Assembly (NCBI RefSeq): GCF_003013715.1
Contig: NC_072814.1
Span: forward strand, 2,046,001 to 2,110,000
DNA: 64,000 bases
Direction: 5' to 3'
DNA from: Candidozyma auris
Taxonomy: Eukaryota; Ascomycota; Pichiomycetes; Serinales; Metschnikowiaceae
Under the pieces are notes generated by a model. That model saw only the letters and a program-made list of their open reading frames with translations. It was not told the DNA's origin and searched no databases. A program made the position numbers and the translations under genes. Of the stretch, positions 31,201 to 40,771 are shown in pieces. Positions within the stretch are counted from its first letter, which is position 1. Every line of letters begins with the position of its first letter.

Positions 31201-34200
31201 ATGATGACATTGAGATCATCGATGAACTCAATCTAGGATCACACTCCGGAGAATCTGAGGAAGATATCTCCGATGTTTCAGAATTCTATGGATTTGATGA
31301 GGACGAATATGATCAAGAGTTCGTCAATGAGGAGGGTGGTGATGAAGAAATTGAGTATGATGACGCAGAGTTGGATGGATGGCTCGATACCTTCGAGAAC
31401 GATGGAGAAAGCGAAGAAGATGCAAGCGAAATTCCTCGTCTGGGAAGCGTCTTCCCTATTGATAGTACTGACGCATACCCAGCTATAGGCATACACTCCG
31501 AGGAAGACGACCACGAGGATTCAGAGGGTGAAAGTGATTTCGAGTCAGATATGGACGAATTTGCAGTTCGTGAACCAAATAGTGCTACCCGAGAGTTTAT
31601 GACCTCTATTTTTGATGTCTTAAGACCAGCATTGCGTCAGCAAAACGTTCCCCATCTACTTGAGGGTTTAGTAAATGGTCGCTTGCGAAATTCTTTTCAT
31701 ATTACTGGTACTCGTGGAAGTGAAAGTATGTTGCCCGGGTTCGATAGGGCCTTCGAAGTTGTTCTTAATGATAGGCCTCCTTCTGGGCCTAAGAGCTCAA
31801 TAAACCACGTATTCATCCGCTCAACAATTGAACGCTGGGTTGACGCACATGAAATGTTCTTTTCAGATAGCCAGCAAGAACTCAATGAGCAAGTTCGCCT
31901 AGAAATAACCAAGAGAATCAGGGATGAGAGTTATGAAATCCACCTAAAGTTGAATGAAGAGAAGGAAAAAGCGAGAAGAGACCGAGAAGAGAAGACCAAA
32001 AAAAAGCGAGAAGAAGCAAGATTGAAGCAGGAAGAGGAGAGAAGACAGCGTGAAATGGAAAGGCAGCATAATCCTCAAGTCGAACGTGAGCCTGTAATGC
32101 TTCGAATAGGTGACAGAGAAGTGGATATCAGTGGTACAGACATCGACCCAGAGTTTTTCGAGGCACTTCCTGATGATATGAGAGAGGAAGTCTTCACACA
32201 GCACATAAGAGAACGAAGAGCTAATGCAAACAGCTCAGGCACTGAAGTTCGTGAGATTGATCCTGATTTCCTTGAAGCACTACCCGATCAAATCAGGGAT
32301 GAGATATTGCAGCAAGAGGCAATGGCACGGCGATTTTCCAGTGGTCGCCTTGGGTTCTTGGAGGTGGATGATAATGAAGACAGCGAACTTGAGGATGACG
32401 CTGATGATACAGAAATTGACAGAAGTGGGCCACTTGTACTAGACAGTGGCGCCACCATCTATCCGCCCGGACAGCGCCAAGATGCTCAAGATGATTCGAG
32501 CGTACCGAAAAGAAGGAAAACATTTTCTGTACCGCTTGTTGATAAAGCGGGCGTTGCTAGCATAATTCGTTTGCTATTTGTTCCCCAAGCATTCCATCAA
32601 AGAACTCACATTTACTCAGCTTTGTCTCAGAATTGCAATAATAAGCAGACAAGAGCAGAAGTGATGAGTTTATTGATAGCCATTCTAAATGATGCCTTAC
32701 ACAGTCAGAAGGCTTTAGAAAAGTTGTATTCTCTGATTTGTGGAAGAGCCAAAAATATGAAACCACATGATGTGAATCTGAAGAAATCTCTTCCAATAGG
32801 CGCGACGCCTGTCATTGTCGGGATTCAATTGATAGAGGCTGTCTACTTCTTGTTAGAGAAAAATATCCACTCACGTTATTATCTTTTGACCGAGAATGAA
32901 AACATTTTCGTGACTAGACGTGCTCAGAAGAAGAAACTCCACAATACTTCGTATGAGAAATATCCCATCAACTTTCTTCTCAAACTTCTCGAAAATCCTT
33001 TGTTGAGAGAGCAACATATGTTCATCGATTTATTGGCAAGTGTGCTCCATATTGGAACGAGGCCATTATTGCTTTTAAAAAATAAAGAAAATTCACCATC
33101 AATTTCGACGTCATCGATTCCGGAGCTCAATCTACGTTTGATAGTACGCATCTTGTGCTCGAATGAATGTGCTAACTCGACATTTAGGAGAACAATTAGT
33201 GCGATGCAAAATCTTTCGGTGATGAAGAATGCTCACAATGTTTTCTCCGACGAGCTTTCTGATGCTGCAATAAAATTGAGCGTTGACATAGTCAAAGACT
33301 TGAAGTTTTTATCCACGGAACTTCAAAGTGACCTTCAAAGCAGCACCGACAGTAAAATGCTTAGCAAGTTCACCGCCCCAAGTTCTCATCAAGCCAAGCT
33401 CCTTAGAATTCTCACAGCCTTGGACTACATGTACGAAAACAGAACCATCGAAGGAACTAAGGAAGAGGTCGAAAGTTCATCATCAACTGAGCTCACCGGC
33501 CTTTATGAGAAGCTCGAACTCGGGAGGTTATGGGATGCTTTGAGCACTTGCTTAACGCTGTTAGAAAAAGCACCTCAGCTTCTCAACATTGCCACTGCCC
33601 TTCTCCCATTAATCGAAGCTCTAATGGTTGTTTGCAAGCATAGTAAAGTGAAGGATATTCTTTTGAAGGATGTTATGAAATACGAAGTCAAAAGAATCGA
33701 CTTCACGAAAGAGCCGATTGAAAGCTTGTTCTTTTCGTTCACCGACGAACATAAGAAAATATTGAACCAAATGGTACGTACCAACCCCAACTTGATGAGT
33801 GGTCCGTTTGGTATGTTGGTCAGAAACCCTAGGGTGCTAGAGTTCGATAACAAAAAGAACTATTTTGATAGACAACTTCATGAAAAAGCTGGTGGGGGAC
33901 AAAAGCTTTCTATCAGCATTAGACGGGATCAAGTATTCTTAGACTCTTACAGAGCCCTTTTCTTCAAATCTGTTGAAGAGTTCCGGAAGGCTAAATTGGA
34001 GATTAACTTCAAAGGTGAATCAGGAATTGATGCCGGGGGAGTCACTAGAGAATGGTATCAGGTATTGTCAAGGCAAATGTTCAATCCTGATTACGCCTTA
34101 TTCAGTGCCATCGCGAGTGATGAGACAACTTTTCATCCTAATCGCACGTCCTACGTGAACCCCGAGCATTTATCATTTTTTAAATTCATTGGAAGAATAA

Positions 34201-34982
34201 TAGGCAAGGCTATCTTTGATGGTAGCTTCCTAGATTGCCATTTCAGCAGGGCAGTTTACAAGAAGATTTTGGACCGTCCAATGTCATTGAAGGACATGGA
34301 AACACTCGACTTGGAGTACTTTAAATCATTGATGTGGATGCTCGACAATGATATCACGGATATCATTACTGAGGACTTTTCTGTCGAGTCTGACGATTAT
34401 GGTGAACATAAAATCATCGACTTAATACCCAATGGAAGGAACGTTCCTGTGACAGAGGAAAATAAGCACGAATATGTGAGGCTAGTCGTTGAGTATAGGT
34501 TGCTCAAATCGGTGGAAGAACAAATGAATAATTTTAGCACCGGGTTTCATGAAATTATTCCGAAAGACTTGGTAGCTATATTTGATGAGCAAGAACTTGA
34601 ACTTCTTATCAGCGGCTTACCCGATATAGACGTCGGTGATTGGCAAGCAAATACATCTTACAACAATTATTCCCCATCCTCGGAGCAGATACAATGGTTC
34701 TGGAGAGCAGTGAAATCCTTTGACAATGAGGAAAGAGCCAAATTGCTACAGTTTGCGACAGGTACATCAAAGGTTCCACTAAATGGTTTTAAAGAGTTGA
34801 GAGGAGCTAGTGGTACTTGCAAATTTAGCATTCACCGCGACTATGGGTCTACTGATAGACTTCCCTCATCGCACACCTGTTTCAATCAGATTGACTTACC
34901 AGCATATGAATCTTACGAAACATTGAGAGGCTCGCTTCTTCTAGCAATCACTGAAGGACACGAAGGCTTTGGAATGGCCTGA
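25206..34982 (+). CDS. TOM1: Giant HECT-type ubiquitin ligase
   Basis: The 3258-aa E3 belongs to the Tom1/HUWE1 family (3268 aa in S. cerevisiae). The N-terminal two thirds are helical armadillo-like repeats (DUF908/DUF913). A strongly acidic Asp/Glu/Ser region covers about residues 1900-2120, as in Tom1, where it is linked to histone and ribosomal-protein binding. Two ubiquitin-binding motifs follow near residues 2314 and 2350 (IDPEFFEALPDDMREEV and IDPDFLEALPDQIRDEI). The C-terminal HECT domain begins near residue 2900. The catalytic Cys is 3225 in SSHTCFNQIDLPAY, and the end is GFGMA. Tom1 degrades excess ribosomal proteins and free histones and affects mRNA export. One uninterrupted exon. 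Confidence 0.95.
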   Translation: MIISKQNLINKQELERPLIAFIEEACSADEASLTEMLNANLKWDRPRGDLLTWVKLLNHFDEIFEKQIKKYELDKPHPPLKIMSDADCSLVTACLNFTDILLEHCINRNIYASSERVYQLISTPTIDVRLAAMEVAVRLGERYVASTYLKKYSASREVRQRTLELAKFYPPPVPTGFIQKQAESINPSDETMPRSEHYSLIDTLDLKKLYPKNWASLNFHYYATPQTQLGNRERGKKDKKGRAKSNHDREGMMSFNLCESSLKKLSFEQVYNKASEILPPSTRFAFSLAAQTAKAFNSRSSDCIILREKLLRIKCAAVSFIALMCNVEFTSSNLFEAEPYLLNFLADFLSPENESKFSNETFYSVLKSLEAIARKRQWGSELVRNLGCNVSHGLLFQHLRLMNTQVTKQLDGCFERGNLLVFTLIGHFIDNKSLIPRLASGGILSELMSFLNVQTRFRWTCSAAVNTIALFLRACPEYISDFITLDGFNLLINTINYEVDFAIENPDFGGGPPNDVKVYYEITLRQVNFLRNILRLCSQLVQADGSDRMRNLFDSSILHTFKRIIENSSLFGPPVVSATLDAVLYIIHNEPTAFSILKEAGVINSIIANYEKFFMPSNELQMALLEVLGAIALNKDGLKRIIDSSVLETYFGSFYDLSIAKELVRGDMSTSIGVSMDELGRHFTDLKPIIAREIRKLIEEMSRHANKNLEPAQFYPAISYGVFYEAGESEKLELQEGESEIESWESAEGSALIENLFGFLSGLLQDSTQWVRDLTEDFAFSHWSEYITLPRAPIDYVTSNAMTSFMNLLKFLEDENENYGLSDLVRALFTRLSSSLVQDFINCDSSESYFACSRTNIDNASKLLRELNAINNILLILTESYLLPNNMVNEKYQAFIKILDEIGNPLIKYLVQLMGRSVIEEIAVRLHLLAEAIEYTAPVLESYEDVPPVQVFGRKPKNDSVSNTWTDPRFKNTLQVRFLAYRFQHNIALILSNISRSCTQKRQDFFSYDWRRAAVSQTRYLAVHLDALYNRHTVLECEFVSNYQLVTTNLINFVSHSKDKGREVYSTALVLCFFFHTNLMSRLTRLAIETFNDLLNCDAAKRLESKNLSYVHNSQVSIKNHFVNEVLSILTKVTDMRYVPRLPFTHLFFNKKYCPNENAISECIVSQATLEGLILVQNTIGTKSTLLTKANYETYDLFPLEINMYLVDLVITCWKVKPIDEFYTIHEDRRTPAYAQIQYLMGELLVTQEKAIELLRSMKTNDQTGELDEKSGLTTKDRDIIVSSEQMISISPIMTLVSTKIKSYRETEGEFLFGTPLVKLNASISGIDREIALLINENSLDLNETMIDYVENLTNVHSKWSFDHRANTLRLLGHIFSSDVYSNDIDPDKSQIAHIRFLNMFVMDCLKTPSIAESAYLCEALQFLQPVLSKTLPNSLPGQFPYFKDVSEELKRSLLDVLLSLDTGQNFEASLALCKVLYLFAKDEKFKPIVASSTLVKKLIHDVASTPTEKATISKELAKSAILLLRVCFEDLSTIESVFSSEIVKSIKKLPSGKKDFKRLLDESHELVSRNPSLFINTASKLLRIENYNGQSHHSENVFLVDYGQRPPEHCDDIDMNDSENYRSSTMGLMHFLLSELMLVSKEDWSSSTADGDDDLSMVDKKRSHIDILMRNTLFAYLCFLLQAITELLGSYKHAKLEFITYSKKGNSEEKSKPRSTSLNFFIHQLNPSKALVNLESEEVQRIEAVSSLSKLCLLALVSSPILENDSSPDFKSEDVDLAIVRRFFVDVISRVLKDSVNSLTSASSSYAKLYDLFDLCSCLLSTKFREMCFPLLSKNATKMDHYFIACAFIERQLPNQIAAAIADIDLNYPNVTRLIKAGIKPLTHLAKIKLTFGDFFESNQPEREEEEIVSDDLVDRDETPDLFRNSTLGMYDADSDSEEDIYDDGEPLEVVMSASDMSQEDEESESDDMDEEDIEDEDMEGEDIERGELEGYDSGNSDDDIEIIDELNLGSHSGESEEDISDVSEFYGFDEDEYDQEFVNEEGGDEEIEYDDAELDGWLDTFENDGESEEDASEIPRLGSVFPIDSTDAYPAIGIHSEEDDHEDSEGESDFESDMDEFAVREPNSATREFMTSIFDVLRPALRQQNVPHLLEGLVNGRLRNSFHITGTRGSESMLPGFDRAFEVVLNDRPPSGPKSSINHVFIRSTIERWVDAHEMFFSDSQQELNEQVRLEITKRIRDESYEIHLKLNEEKEKARRDREEKTKKKREEARLKQEEERRQREMERQHNPQVEREPVMLRIGDREVDISGTDIDPEFFEALPDDMREEVFTQHIRERRANANSSGTEVREIDPDFLEALPDQIRDEILQQEAMARRFSSGRLGFLEVDDNEDSELEDDADDTEIDRSGPLVLDSGATIYPPGQRQDAQDDSSVPKRRKTFSVPLVDKAGVASIIRLLFVPQAFHQRTHIYSALSQNCNNKQTRAEVMSLLIAILNDALHSQKALEKLYSLICGRAKNMKPHDVNLKKSLPIGATPVIVGIQLIEAVYFLLEKNIHSRYYLLTENENIFVTRRAQKKKLHNTSYEKYPINFLLKLLENPLLREQHMFIDLLASVLHIGTRPLLLLKNKENSPSISTSSIPELNLRLIVRILCSNECANSTFRRTISAMQNLSVMKNAHNVFSDELSDAAIKLSVDIVKDLKFLSTELQSDLQSSTDSKMLSKFTAPSSHQAKLLRILTALDYMYENRTIEGTKEEVESSSSTELTGLYEKLELGRLWDALSTCLTLLEKAPQLLNIATALLPLIEALMVVCKHSKVKDILLKDVMKYEVKRIDFTKEPIESLFFSFTDEHKKILNQMVRTNPNLMSGPFGMLVRNPRVLEFDNKKNYFDRQLHEKAGGGQKLSISIRRDQVFLDSYRALFFKSVEEFRKAKLEINFKGESGIDAGGVTREWYQVLSRQMFNPDYALFSAIASDETTFHPNRTSYVNPEHLSFFKFIGRIIGKAIFDGSFLDCHFSRAVYKKILDRPMSLKDMETLDLEYFKSLMWMLDNDITDIITEDFSVESDDYGEHKIIDLIPNGRNVPVTEENKHEYVRLVVEYRLLKSVEEQMNNFSTGFHEIIPKDLVAIFDEQELELLISGLPDIDVGDWQANTSYNNYSPSSEQIQWFWRAVKSFDNEERAKLLQFATGTSKVPLNGFKELRGASGTCKFSIHRDYGSTDRLPSSHTCFNQIDLPAYESYETLRGSLLLAITEGHEGFGMA

Positions 34983-35044
34983 GAGTGAATAAAGACTATA
35001 AAAATTCACGGATATGTATAAACGATTAGAAGTGTAAGTCATAA

Positions 35045-35797
35045 TTATATATGATGATCTCTCAATGAGCACGTTGTGTCCATCTTCTCGGCAAGTTTTT
35101 CCAATCCCTCAGCATTTTTGTTCATGTGCTCAACGAGCTTGAAATTTTCAGAATTGATCTTCTCAACTGCTTCGTTGTACAAGCCACAATGTGTGAGATA
35201 CTCCTTAGGCTTCATGGAGATACGACCGTGCTTCTTAAAGACATACTTGGTTATAGACAAAGCTGCAAGCTTTCCGTCATCATGAACAATCTTAGACATG
35301 ACGTAAATCCATTTGTCATCCCAAGCCAAAATGTTGCTGAGAATTGTAAACTTCTCAAAGACTTTAATCTCCTTTCTGAATGTACACAGCACCTCCGCAA
35401 CAGGAATGTAAGGAGCATTTCCTAGACCTTTACCTTTGAAATCTCCGGTAGTATTGTCAATGTAGTCTAGAAATAATTTTTGAAACATCGTGCAAAGAAA
35501 CTTTGTCCTAGCAATGTCCAAATCAACGAAGTAGGTAGAATTGGACTTGTGCATAAACATATCAAGTTCCAACGGTGAGCAGTACGTACGGTACGAAACT
35601 GCCCTGAAGACATCCATTGGATTCTTACCAGTTATACCAAATGTGTTTTGCCTCGTCTTCCGATACTCATTTCTTTTGAGCACTATAGTTCTTATGGCCG
35701 CCAAGTAGAACCTGAGTACGTAAACGAGAGGAAGCGTTTTATATGTGGAAGCGAAGAATAAAGCCACTAGCACTTTACCGGCAGCTTTGAAGCCCAT
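35045..35797 (-). CDS. THEM6-like hotdog-fold protein, putative thioesterase
   Basis: The 250-aa protein has an N-terminal hydrophobic segment (about residues 8-35) that could anchor it in a membrane. It then has a hotdog-fold core: YRTYCSPLELDMFMHKSNSTYFVDLDIART resembles the segment of the THEM6/acyl-CoA thioesterase-like family that carries the D-x4-H-x-N-x-x-Y pattern. Strand residues such as FTILSNILAWDDKWIYV fit the rest of the fold. Substrate is unknown, and a catalytic role is inferred only from the family. It converges on TOM1 with a 62 bp gap. Confidence 0.7.
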   Translation of the reverse strand: MGFKAAGKVLVALFFASTYKTLPLVYVLRFYLAAIRTIVLKRNEYRKTRQNTFGITGKNPMDVFRAVSYRTYCSPLELDMFMHKSNSTYFVDLDIARTKFLCTMFQKLFLDYIDNTTGDFKGKGLGNAPYIPVAEVLCTFRKEIKVFEKFTILSNILAWDDKWIYVMSKIVHDDGKLAALSITKYVFKKHGRISMKPKEYLTHCGLYNEAVEKINSENFKLVEHMNKNAEGLEKLAEKMDTTCSLRDHHI

Positions 35798-37192
35798 TTG
35801 GAAAGAGAAAAAACCAAAAGTATATGAGATGAATGAAAGAGAGAATTACGTTATTACCGTTAAAAACAAGCGAGACTGCACCAATATTGAATCTTCCTCG
35901 GTAACAATCGAATGTGAATACGGCGAATTGTCGTATTGTTCTGTAATTTGTCTCCTACTTGCACTTACCATCATATGTCGCGTGTGATAGAGGGCAGATC
36001 CGTGAAAATCATTAGGGTGGTCTCTTCGACTTCAGTGCCCCATTTCTCTCTTCATGGTATCGCTCTGGACGCCGGGAGCCTGCTCATTTGTTATTCGCAA
36101 AAGAAGCCTCGTCTAAACCTTCTTGGTATGAAGGTTGCTCCTGGACGGCCGTGTAAGCGTAGAAAAAAGCGAAATTTAGATTGGGGAATAGGTAATCAAA
36201 GATTTGAAGTGCCGTTGATAATTATATTCATCGTTCTTTCTCATTGGCATGATTTGTTACAAGTATGTTGCCATGCCCCTTGTGAGACGTAGTAGTAGTA
36301 TTACACTGAGAAGGGCATGCAAAAAATTGCAGAGCATCTTATTTTACCCGATCTACTTCTCCGAGAAAACACGCAATACCAAAGAATGCATATTTATCTC
36401 CGGCAACGAGAGAAAATTAAAAAAAAAAAGCGTCGCTCAACACTTTTGTCAAGTGTTGTGCACGGGAAGGCGAATCATCTAAGAAAAAAAAAATTCAAAG
36501 CCTCAACATTTCCGACCATGTGGAGTTTCGCTTACCCGGCAAGGGATGGTGCAGCGAGAGTGATCACCAGCCTCCCCTCACCTTCGCACTTCACCGGCTC
36601 CTGGTATTTCCGATCCTTTGGGGGGTTTGGAGCACCCAACAGCGCGATCGGCCGGGAAATGCTTTTTTCCGAGGAGTGAAGTGTGAGAACAAGGCTGAGT
36701 AAGGTGACTACCCAACTTCATAGCATTCCAACCTGGTTTGGATTCCTCCGTATCTAGAATGCTTTTTACTGCCAGCAGGGCATACATCGAAAGATAGGAT
36801 AGACGACACATAGTAGCTAGCGTAACTCCAAAGGAAACCGCAAGAAAGTGACTGCTCTCTGGTTCGCTTACAAATAAACCGTTATTCGCAGTTCATCCAA
36901 GGATGTACATAAGAACTCTCTTGCACGGATTCATTTGTTGTGACTTTCGCGACAAAGGCCAAAGCTGGTTAACTCATAAAACTATGCTGACGACAAGTTG
37001 GGCTTTCTCGTTAGCTCGAAATCAATGACAATTGAGACAAAAGTCTACTCTGCTCAAATCTTCGGTAATGCTACTGCTAGTAATTGTTTTACTTGATGAA
37101 TTTTGCAACTACTCTTGGTATAATCATGGCCACTACAATCGTGACATGTATAGCTAAGGATACTTGACCAAAAGCCTCCCTTAATTTTTCGG
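35798..37192. other. Intergenic region upstream of the THEM6-like gene, downstream of STP4-like gene
   Basis: About 1.4 kb. ORFs of 60-120 codons exist on both strands, but most start at TTG or GTG, carry poly-Lys from A-runs, and look random. A GC-richer patch at 36530-36670 stands out from AT-rich flanks and could be promoter or noncoding RNA; I see nothing specific in it. Confidence 0.4.
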
Positions 37193-38251
37193 TTAGTGGG
37201 TAGCAAATGGACACTCATGTGCATCAATATGATTTTGTATCCAATCGTCAACCGTAGCAAATTGCTTTTTACATAAACGACATGAACCTGACACGTTGTT
37301 TCTCTGACTCTTCTTCGTTCCTGATGGATACTGAAAATGTATTGCTTTTAGATGGTTTTTATAGGTATCACACCGAGAAAAAATGCCCAGTGTGTGACAG
37401 CAATGATCTTCTTGGGAATTGAGGGATTTATTTTTGAAAGGGCAGCGAAATTGACCTTTGTCGACACCAATTTCTTTCCAGTGACACTTGAAATGACGGA
37501 ACAAATCGTTTGGCCTAGCGAACCCTCTATGACATAGTTTGCACAAGTGAGGCCTGCTCGTAGGCTTCAAGTGTGTCGACTTATGCGTGGCCAAGTTGGA
37601 GAAGTAAAGATGGCACTCTGGACATTGTCTTTTTCTGCGAGGCTTCCACGAGCCGTCCTTTGGAGACTTCGGCAGCAGAGAACTGGAGTTAGCTTCGAGA
37701 GTTTCAAGCTCTGATGAATGTTCCGTCTTTTCGTTTGCTGGTTGCACAGGGGTATGTGCCGATACGGGTGCGCCCGAGGCTATAAGTGAACTTGAGTGCT
37801 CCAATTCGTTCTCAAATTGAGTTCCTCCCGTGAATGATGCCACCGAAGAAGGCAGACGCGATGGAGCATTCGTCAGGAAGGAATATGCGCTGGATGCTGA
37901 TTGGGGAATAGGATTGGGATGTTGCAGATCTTGTAGGCGAATTTCCATATGGTTGTATTCGTGATTGTACTTAGAGACCAGGCCTTGGCTCAGAGTGATG
38001 CCCAGCGAGGGAATGGCGCCAGGGTTGCCTAAAGTAGATCCCAAGCCCGTGCCATGAGGAATCGTTGCGTAGGAAAGAAGGCCACCAGGGGCGTAAATTA
38101 AGGGTCCATAGGAGGGATGAACCGTGGTAAACAGGACATGCTGGTTGCCACCACCAATGTCAGGATTCAGGATGTGTGGATCTTGGTGTCCCGGTAGTGG
38201 AAGATCAAGAGAAAGCAGCCGTATAGAGGGAAGTCTGCAAGCGTTACTCAT
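37193..38251 (-). CDS. STP4: C2H2 zinc finger transcription factor, STP3/STP4 type
   Basis: The 352-aa protein has a Pro/Ser/Gly-rich N-terminal half without a recognisable domain and a C-terminal zinc-finger block. Finger 1 is at 210-227 (CPECHLYFSNLATHKSTH) and finger 2 at 237-257 (CKLCHRGFARPNDLFRHFKCH). A divergent Cys/His segment lies at 270-306, and a last Cys2His2 unit at 324-345. The linker THLxPxxRPHxCKLCHRGFAR is characteristic of Stp3/Stp4 and related fungal factors. The amino-acid-sensing Stp1/Stp2 have processed N-terminal tails, which I do not see here. Target genes cannot be inferred. The upstream region is GC-rich with a TATA element close to the start. Confidence 0.78.
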   Translation of the reverse strand: MSNACRLPSIRLLSLDLPLPGHQDPHILNPDIGGGNQHVLFTTVHPSYGPLIYAPGGLLSYATIPHGTGLGSTLGNPGAIPSLGITLSQGLVSKYNHEYNHMEIRLQDLQHPNPIPQSASSAYSFLTNAPSRLPSSVASFTGGTQFENELEHSSSLIASGAPVSAHTPVQPANEKTEHSSELETLEANSSSLLPKSPKDGSWKPRRKRQCPECHLYFSNLATHKSTHLKPTSRPHLCKLCHRGFARPNDLFRHFKCHWKEIGVDKGQFRCPFKNKSLNSQEDHCCHTLGIFSRCDTYKNHLKAIHFQYPSGTKKSQRNNVSGSCRLCKKQFATVDDWIQNHIDAHECPFATH

Positions 38252-39775
38252 TATATGATAAGTTGCGTATGATTAATCTATGTTGGGGATGCTGGCGATT
38301 ATATACTGGGCGGGTTCCGCCAGGTCCGAAAAGTGAGCGCGGCGGGCACGGGACGGCTGAGGTAAGTGTAGTTTTCAAGCTGCAGCGGCCCCAATGTGCT
38401 GCAGCATCGACCAAGCTATTGTGCCACTGGAGTAAATGCGGAAGTTCGTCTGTTCTTCTCTCGGCCCTTGTGGCAAGATTCAGTAACTCCAATATGATGA
38501 AGTCTCGGAACTACCACCACTTTTGCGTCAAGACACTATTATTTCCTTGCTTATAATTGATTTCAGAGGGTGGTAGACAGCGTATTACATAACTTGCCTG
38601 GCTAGGCGCGGCAACTTCGGCGCGCATAGCCGGTGACAGGTCGTTGCATGAGTTATTTCCCGGAGAGAAAACCTGCCGATAATGCCGAAGTCCCCATGCC
38701 GCTGGAAGTGCCCTTTTGAAATAGACATGATTAGCTTTCTTCGGAATATTCTGTCAGCTTGACTCAGCACTGTTCCGTGCATAGTCGCATGTATATGCAT
38801 TTCATGCCGCTTGGGTACGCCCAAGTTGAAAACATCATCTCAAGCCATGTACTGCTTGTGCTCGCTCGAGCCGATGTCTTCGACCAAGGATCAAGTTAAT
38901 CTTGGCTTAGCCAAAACAACAGCCAAAAAATAGGAATAAAATTGAAACTTAAAAAATCCAACGGATTCCTCGCAGTAAGAAAATTGCATTTCGAATGAGG
39001 CCTTGCTGTACGATGAACCGATGTCAGGCTCTACAAGGCAGTGCTCTCATAGGGATTTTTCAAGTTGCCTCATTGACGTAATTAAGCTCTGCCCATCACT
39101 GATTTGCATTCTGATCGATCGCGTTGATGAACTTGACTGCTGCATTTCTGATCTTTACAAAAGACGATGATGGCAGTGTCGCTTTTCATTCTTTTCTTTG
39201 CTAAGTGATCTCACAACTCAAAACGCCTCTGCATAGCCTTAAGAATTGTCCGCGTGTGCCAACCTGAGGTACCCCTATACCTACCGGTTGCCCCGGAGAT
39301 GTTCCGCCCTACAGCCGTGTCCCATACCGCGCCCTTTTTCCTCCTGCTTCTCACTTCACGAGTGATATTCCTGCTATACGACTGAGGTACGGAAGTTCTT
39401 CATGTCCGTTGGCTTCTGGTGTGCAATTGATCGTGGAGCCCGATACCATAACGTATACTATAGCATTACTACGTGATAACGGTGGCTGCAAGAACATCTG
39501 TCCAAATGTATGTTCCATTGCAGAATATCATGGCTGTACGTTCCAAATGATGTTGTGAGCAAGTCAAGTTTGAATGCAGTTTAGGTTATCATTCACAGTA
39601 GAAACTGAAAAATATTCACCTACGTAAGAGTCATCTCTCGACAATTTCAAGCACTTCGACTAGATACCGTTTGTTGCAAATAAATATGGACATCGGGAAC
39701 AGGCAAAAAACCCAGTAGAATTTCTAAATGCATGATCTTATTCATACCTAACTAGTGCGATTATATCGAGTCATC
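38252..39775. promoter_or_regulatory. Long upstream region of the STP4-like gene (about 1.5 kb)
   Basis: The STP4-like promoter faces the ELO2 3' end. A TATA element (TATATAA on the minus strand) lies at about 38299-38305, near 50 bp from the ATG. Just upstream is the palindrome GGCGGGTTCCGCC at 38309-38321, containing CGG and CCG half-sites. A second GC-rich cluster with C-runs lies at 39270-39390. A long control region fits a regulated transcription factor. No gene was found; the 79-codon minus ORF at 38585-38824 looks random. Confidence 0.5.
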
Positions 39776-40771
39776 TTAAGCTTTTCTTGAGCGGACCTTA
39801 GACTTTTCATCCGAAGAAATGCCACTGGAAGTAGCGGAGTCTTGCGAAGCAATGTTATCGTGCTTCTTCACCCTCTTCTGGGTGCTACTTCTGTAAACTT
39901 TGATATAAAAGGAAATGAACAAAAGCAAATATGAGGTCAAAATAAAATAACCGTATGCTGCGGCCATTTCGGAGCCGTAACAGTCGCCCATATGAGGTGC
40001 CCATGGAAAGTACTTGAAAGCGTAATGAGTGTAAGTAGCAAAGTAAACAAAAATCAAGTCTAGCACAAATTGGATGATCTGGAAACGCGTCACCCATTCC
40101 TTCCACCACACTCTTATCCCACGAGCGGTTAAGAAGTAGTACCAGTACATCACGACATGAACAGCTAAGTTCAAAGCAATAGGTACCCATTCGACAGCAG
40201 TGGAGCCCCTAAGCTGAGTGTAACACAACAATGCGGTTGCTCCATGATGATAAACATGCAAAAACAACAACTTCTTTTTCTTCAAGACCAAAAAAATGGT
40301 ATCAATCAACTCCCAGTACTTGGTCAAGTAATTTAAGTAGTACAAAGTGACCAATTTGGGCGCAAAGGCGCCCTCGTCACAAATGGCGTAGAATAAACCA
40401 TTCTTGTACAATATAGGTAATAACTGTTCAACCATCAACAACAATAGGATCAACGATGCTAGGGTCAATCCTAAGTTGTGCGCCTGAAATAAAACGTTCA
40501 ACTTCAAGGCTGGAGCGCCCACGGTGTTGGAAAGTGCTCTGCCTCCGAATATGATGACATAATAAACAACTATTATGCCTATAGCATGCCACCCATTAGC
40601 CAAAAATGTTTGATTATGAACAAACCTAAACTCTTCAGCAGGATAACCCACAACCTTCTCGAACACCGCATTAAAGATAGGCCATAAGTGGATACCAAAT
40701 GGTCTATCAATAGATGGGAAACTCATCTGGAAGATCAGTTGCGGTTGTGAGTGTTCGAAAATGACAGACAT
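39776..40771 (-). CDS. ELO2: Very-long-chain fatty acid elongase (Elo family)
   Basis: The 331-aa ER membrane protein condenses malonyl-CoA with acyl-CoA in the first step of fatty acid elongation for sphingolipids. It has seven or so hydrophobic segments. The catalytic histidine box HVYHHG follows [20 protein letters not shown], preceded by [21 protein letters not shown]. The downstream helix [18 protein letters not shown] matches yeast Elo2/Fen1 nearly word for word. The C-terminus is basic (KSKVRSRKA), a possible ER-retention tail. Length is close to Elo2 (347 aa). ELO1 and ELO3 are alternatives, but the match to Elo2 reads best. An A18 run lies in its promoter region. Confidence 0.88.
   Translation of the reverse strand: MSVIFEHSQPQLIFQMSFPSIDRPFGIHLWPIFNAVFEKVVGYPAEEFRFVHNQTFLANGWHAIGIIVVYYVIIFGGRALSNTVGAPALKLNVLFQAHNLGLTLASLILLLLMVEQLLPILYKNGLFYAICDEGAFAPKLVTLYYLNYLTKYWELIDTIFLVLKKKKLLFLHVYHHGATALLCYTQLRGSTAVEWVPIALNLAVHVVMYWYYFLTARGIRVWWKEWVTRFQIIQFVLDLIFVYFATYTHYAFKYFPWAPHMGDCYGSEMAAAYGYFILTSYLLLFISFYIKVYRSSTQKRVKKHDNIASQDSATSSGISSDEKSKVRSRKA

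Noticed and set aside
31031..31231. 66-codon poly-Ser minus ORF inside TOM1
   Set aside because: Antisense shadow of the acidic Asp/Glu codons of TOM1 (GAT/GAA read backwards as Ser codons).
36317..36679. 120-codon plus ORF upstream of the STP4-like gene's 3' end
   Set aside because: Poly-Lys segments from A-runs and random composition; neighbouring ORFs in all frames are equally long.
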